Below, piece by piece: positions 5,188-6,042 of a stretch of 6,042 nt of DNA. The notes beneath the pieces are model-generated. The model did not search any database. It was not told where the DNA came from and saw nothing but the letters and a program-made list of their open reading frames with translations. The stretch spans positions 1 to 6,042 of the forward strand of contig JANXBB010000067.1 of assembly GCA_025061975.1 (NCBI GenBank). Direction: 5' to 3'. The translations under genes were made by a program, and so were the position numbers. Position 1 is the first letter of the stretch. Every line of letters begins with the position of its first letter. The DNA is from Caldifarciminota bacterium (lineage in GTDB: Bacteria; Hydrothermota; Tepidihabitantia; Tepidihabitantales; CAIPLT01).

Positions 5188-6042
5188 GTGCGCACGGTAT
5201 ATTTAGACAATCATTCAGCAACTAAACTCGATAAACGAGTATTTGAGGCAATGATCCCATATCTAACCGAATACTACGGAAATCCTCAGAGCCTTCATAA
5301 ATTAGGGCAAATATCTCTTAAAGCAATCGAAGAGGCACGGCAAGAAGTTGCAGGATTACTCGGGGCTCAATCAAACGAAATATACTTTACTTCTTGTGGC
5401 ACAGAAGCAAATAACTGGGCAATCAAAGGAATTGCCTGGGCATATCGAGGTAAAGGAAATCATATAATAACCTCAAAAATTGAACATGTTTCAGTCCTAA
5501 ATACTTTAAACTACTTAGCACAACACGGCTATGAAATCACTTATTTAGATGTTGACCAATATGGAATGGTTGATCCAGATAGTTTAACAAAAGCAATAAC
5601 TGACGCAACAATTTTGATATCAATACAGCATGCCAATCCGGAAATTGGCACAATTCAGCCAATTGAAGAACTAGCTAAAATCGCGAAAAGTAAAGGAATT
5701 TTATTCCACACTGATGCAGTAGCTAGTTGCGGTATTATTCCAATTGATGTTAATAAATTAGGAATCGATCTGTTAAGTTTATCAGGAAGTACAATGTATG
5801 GGCCCAAGGGTGTTGGAGCTTTATATATAAGAAAGAATACAAAAATCATATCTTTGATTCACGGAGGTATTCAAGAAAACAGTAAACGTGCCGGAAGCGA
5901 AAATGTCCCAGCAATTGTTGGTTTAGGTAAAGCATGCGCACTTGCTAAAGCTGAGATGGAATTACGTAATAAAACACTTTGTCAACTACGTGATCGAATT
6001 ATTACTGAAATTCCCCAAAAAATTGAATATGTTTACTTAAAT
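5188..6042 (+). CDS. Cysteine desulfurase (NifS/IscS) family protein lacking the PLP lysine, partial
   Basis: NifS/IscS enzymes use PLP to take sulfur from cysteine for Fe-S clusters. The 285 visible codons follow that fold: VYLDNHSATKLD (4-15), GNPQSLH (31-37), FTSCGTEANN (67-76), IEHVSVL (98-104), EIGTIQP (152-158), HTDAV (174-178), YGPKGVGALY (204-213) and RAGSEN (234-239). The PLP-stacking His100 and Asp176 are kept. The lysine that forms the Schiff base (Lys206 in E. coli IscS, in SGHKxYGPKG) is Thr202, in SGSTMYGPKG. IscS Asn155, Gln183 and His205 become Pro151, Ala179 and Ser201. The frame is intact, so it is not an obvious pseudogene. Ordinary desulfurase activity is unlikely; a scaffold or IscU-partner role, as proposed for the lysine-less Archaeoglobus IscS, is inference. 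The catalytic-cysteine loop lies beyond the edge. The GTG start is three bases after the fprA stop and in the same frame; only a weak AGGA precedes it. Confidence 0.88.
   Translation, partial: MRTVYLDNHSATKLDKRVFEAMIPYLTEYYGNPQSLHKLGQISLKAIEEARQEVAGLLGAQSNEIYFTSCGTEANNWAIKGIAWAYRGKGNHIITSKIEHVSVLNTLNYLAQHGYEITYLDVDQYGMVDPDSLTKAITDATILISIQHANPEIGTIQPIEELAKIAKSKGILFHTDAVASCGIIPIDVNKLGIDLLSLSGSTMYGPKGVGALYIRKNTKIISLIHGGIQENSKRAGSENVPAIVGLGKACALAKAEMELRNKTLCQLRDRIITEIPQKIEYVYLN

Noticed and set aside
5806..5808. Lys207 in YGPKG as the PLP-binding lysine of the NifS-like protein
   Set aside because: This lysine is conserved in normal NifS/IscS in addition to the catalytic one. The spacing from Asp176 (26 residues) places the Schiff-base position at Thr202.
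5655..5849. Minus-strand frame inside the NifS-like gene
   Set aside because: Antisense shadow of a frame that carries clear family motifs.

Overview
The window is AT-rich bacterial DNA using the standard code, with sigma70-type promoters and, for several genes, strong Shine-Dalgarno sites. The gene content (hybrid cluster protein, A-type flavoprotein, high-molecular-weight rubredoxin) points to an anaerobe or microaerophile that must deal with nitric oxide or oxygen. The short, class III form of Hcp is known mostly from thermophiles and archaea, so a thermophilic or deep-branching lineage is plausible. The taxon cannot be fixed from this window.

Left part, minus strand: the N-terminal part of a histidine ammonia-lyase (hutH, cut by the left edge) and a complete endonuclease IV (nfo). 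They are separate units. Each has its own promoter of the form TTGACG-16/17-TATAxT placed so close to the ATG that the transcript should have almost no 5' leader, and neither has a Shine-Dalgarno site.

Middle, about 1474-1973: a 500-base divergent intergenic region. It holds the nfo promoter at one end. At the other end is a consensus promoter (TTGACA-18-TATAAT) with two perfect inverted repeats at or upstream of it. About 350 bases between them contain no recognisable gene.

Right part, plus strand: a tightly packed operon hrb - hcp - fprA - NifS/IscS-like gene (the last cut by the right edge). Hrb is a flavin reductase-rubredoxin fusion that passes NAD(P)H electrons to the flavodiiron protein FprA, which reduces NO to N2O and/or O2 to water. 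Hcp handles NO or hydroxylamine. Together they form a nitrosative/oxidative stress module. An Fe-S assembly-type gene follows three bases after fprA.

The most unusual item is that last gene. It keeps the fold signature of cysteine desulfurases, but the lysine that binds PLP is Thr, and three neighbouring PLP-site residues are also replaced. It is therefore probably not a normal desulfurase. The best precedent is the lysine-less IscS of Archaeoglobus fulgidus. A second notable item is a strong internal ribosome binding site and ATG inside hrb, which could produce free rubredoxin from the fusion gene.
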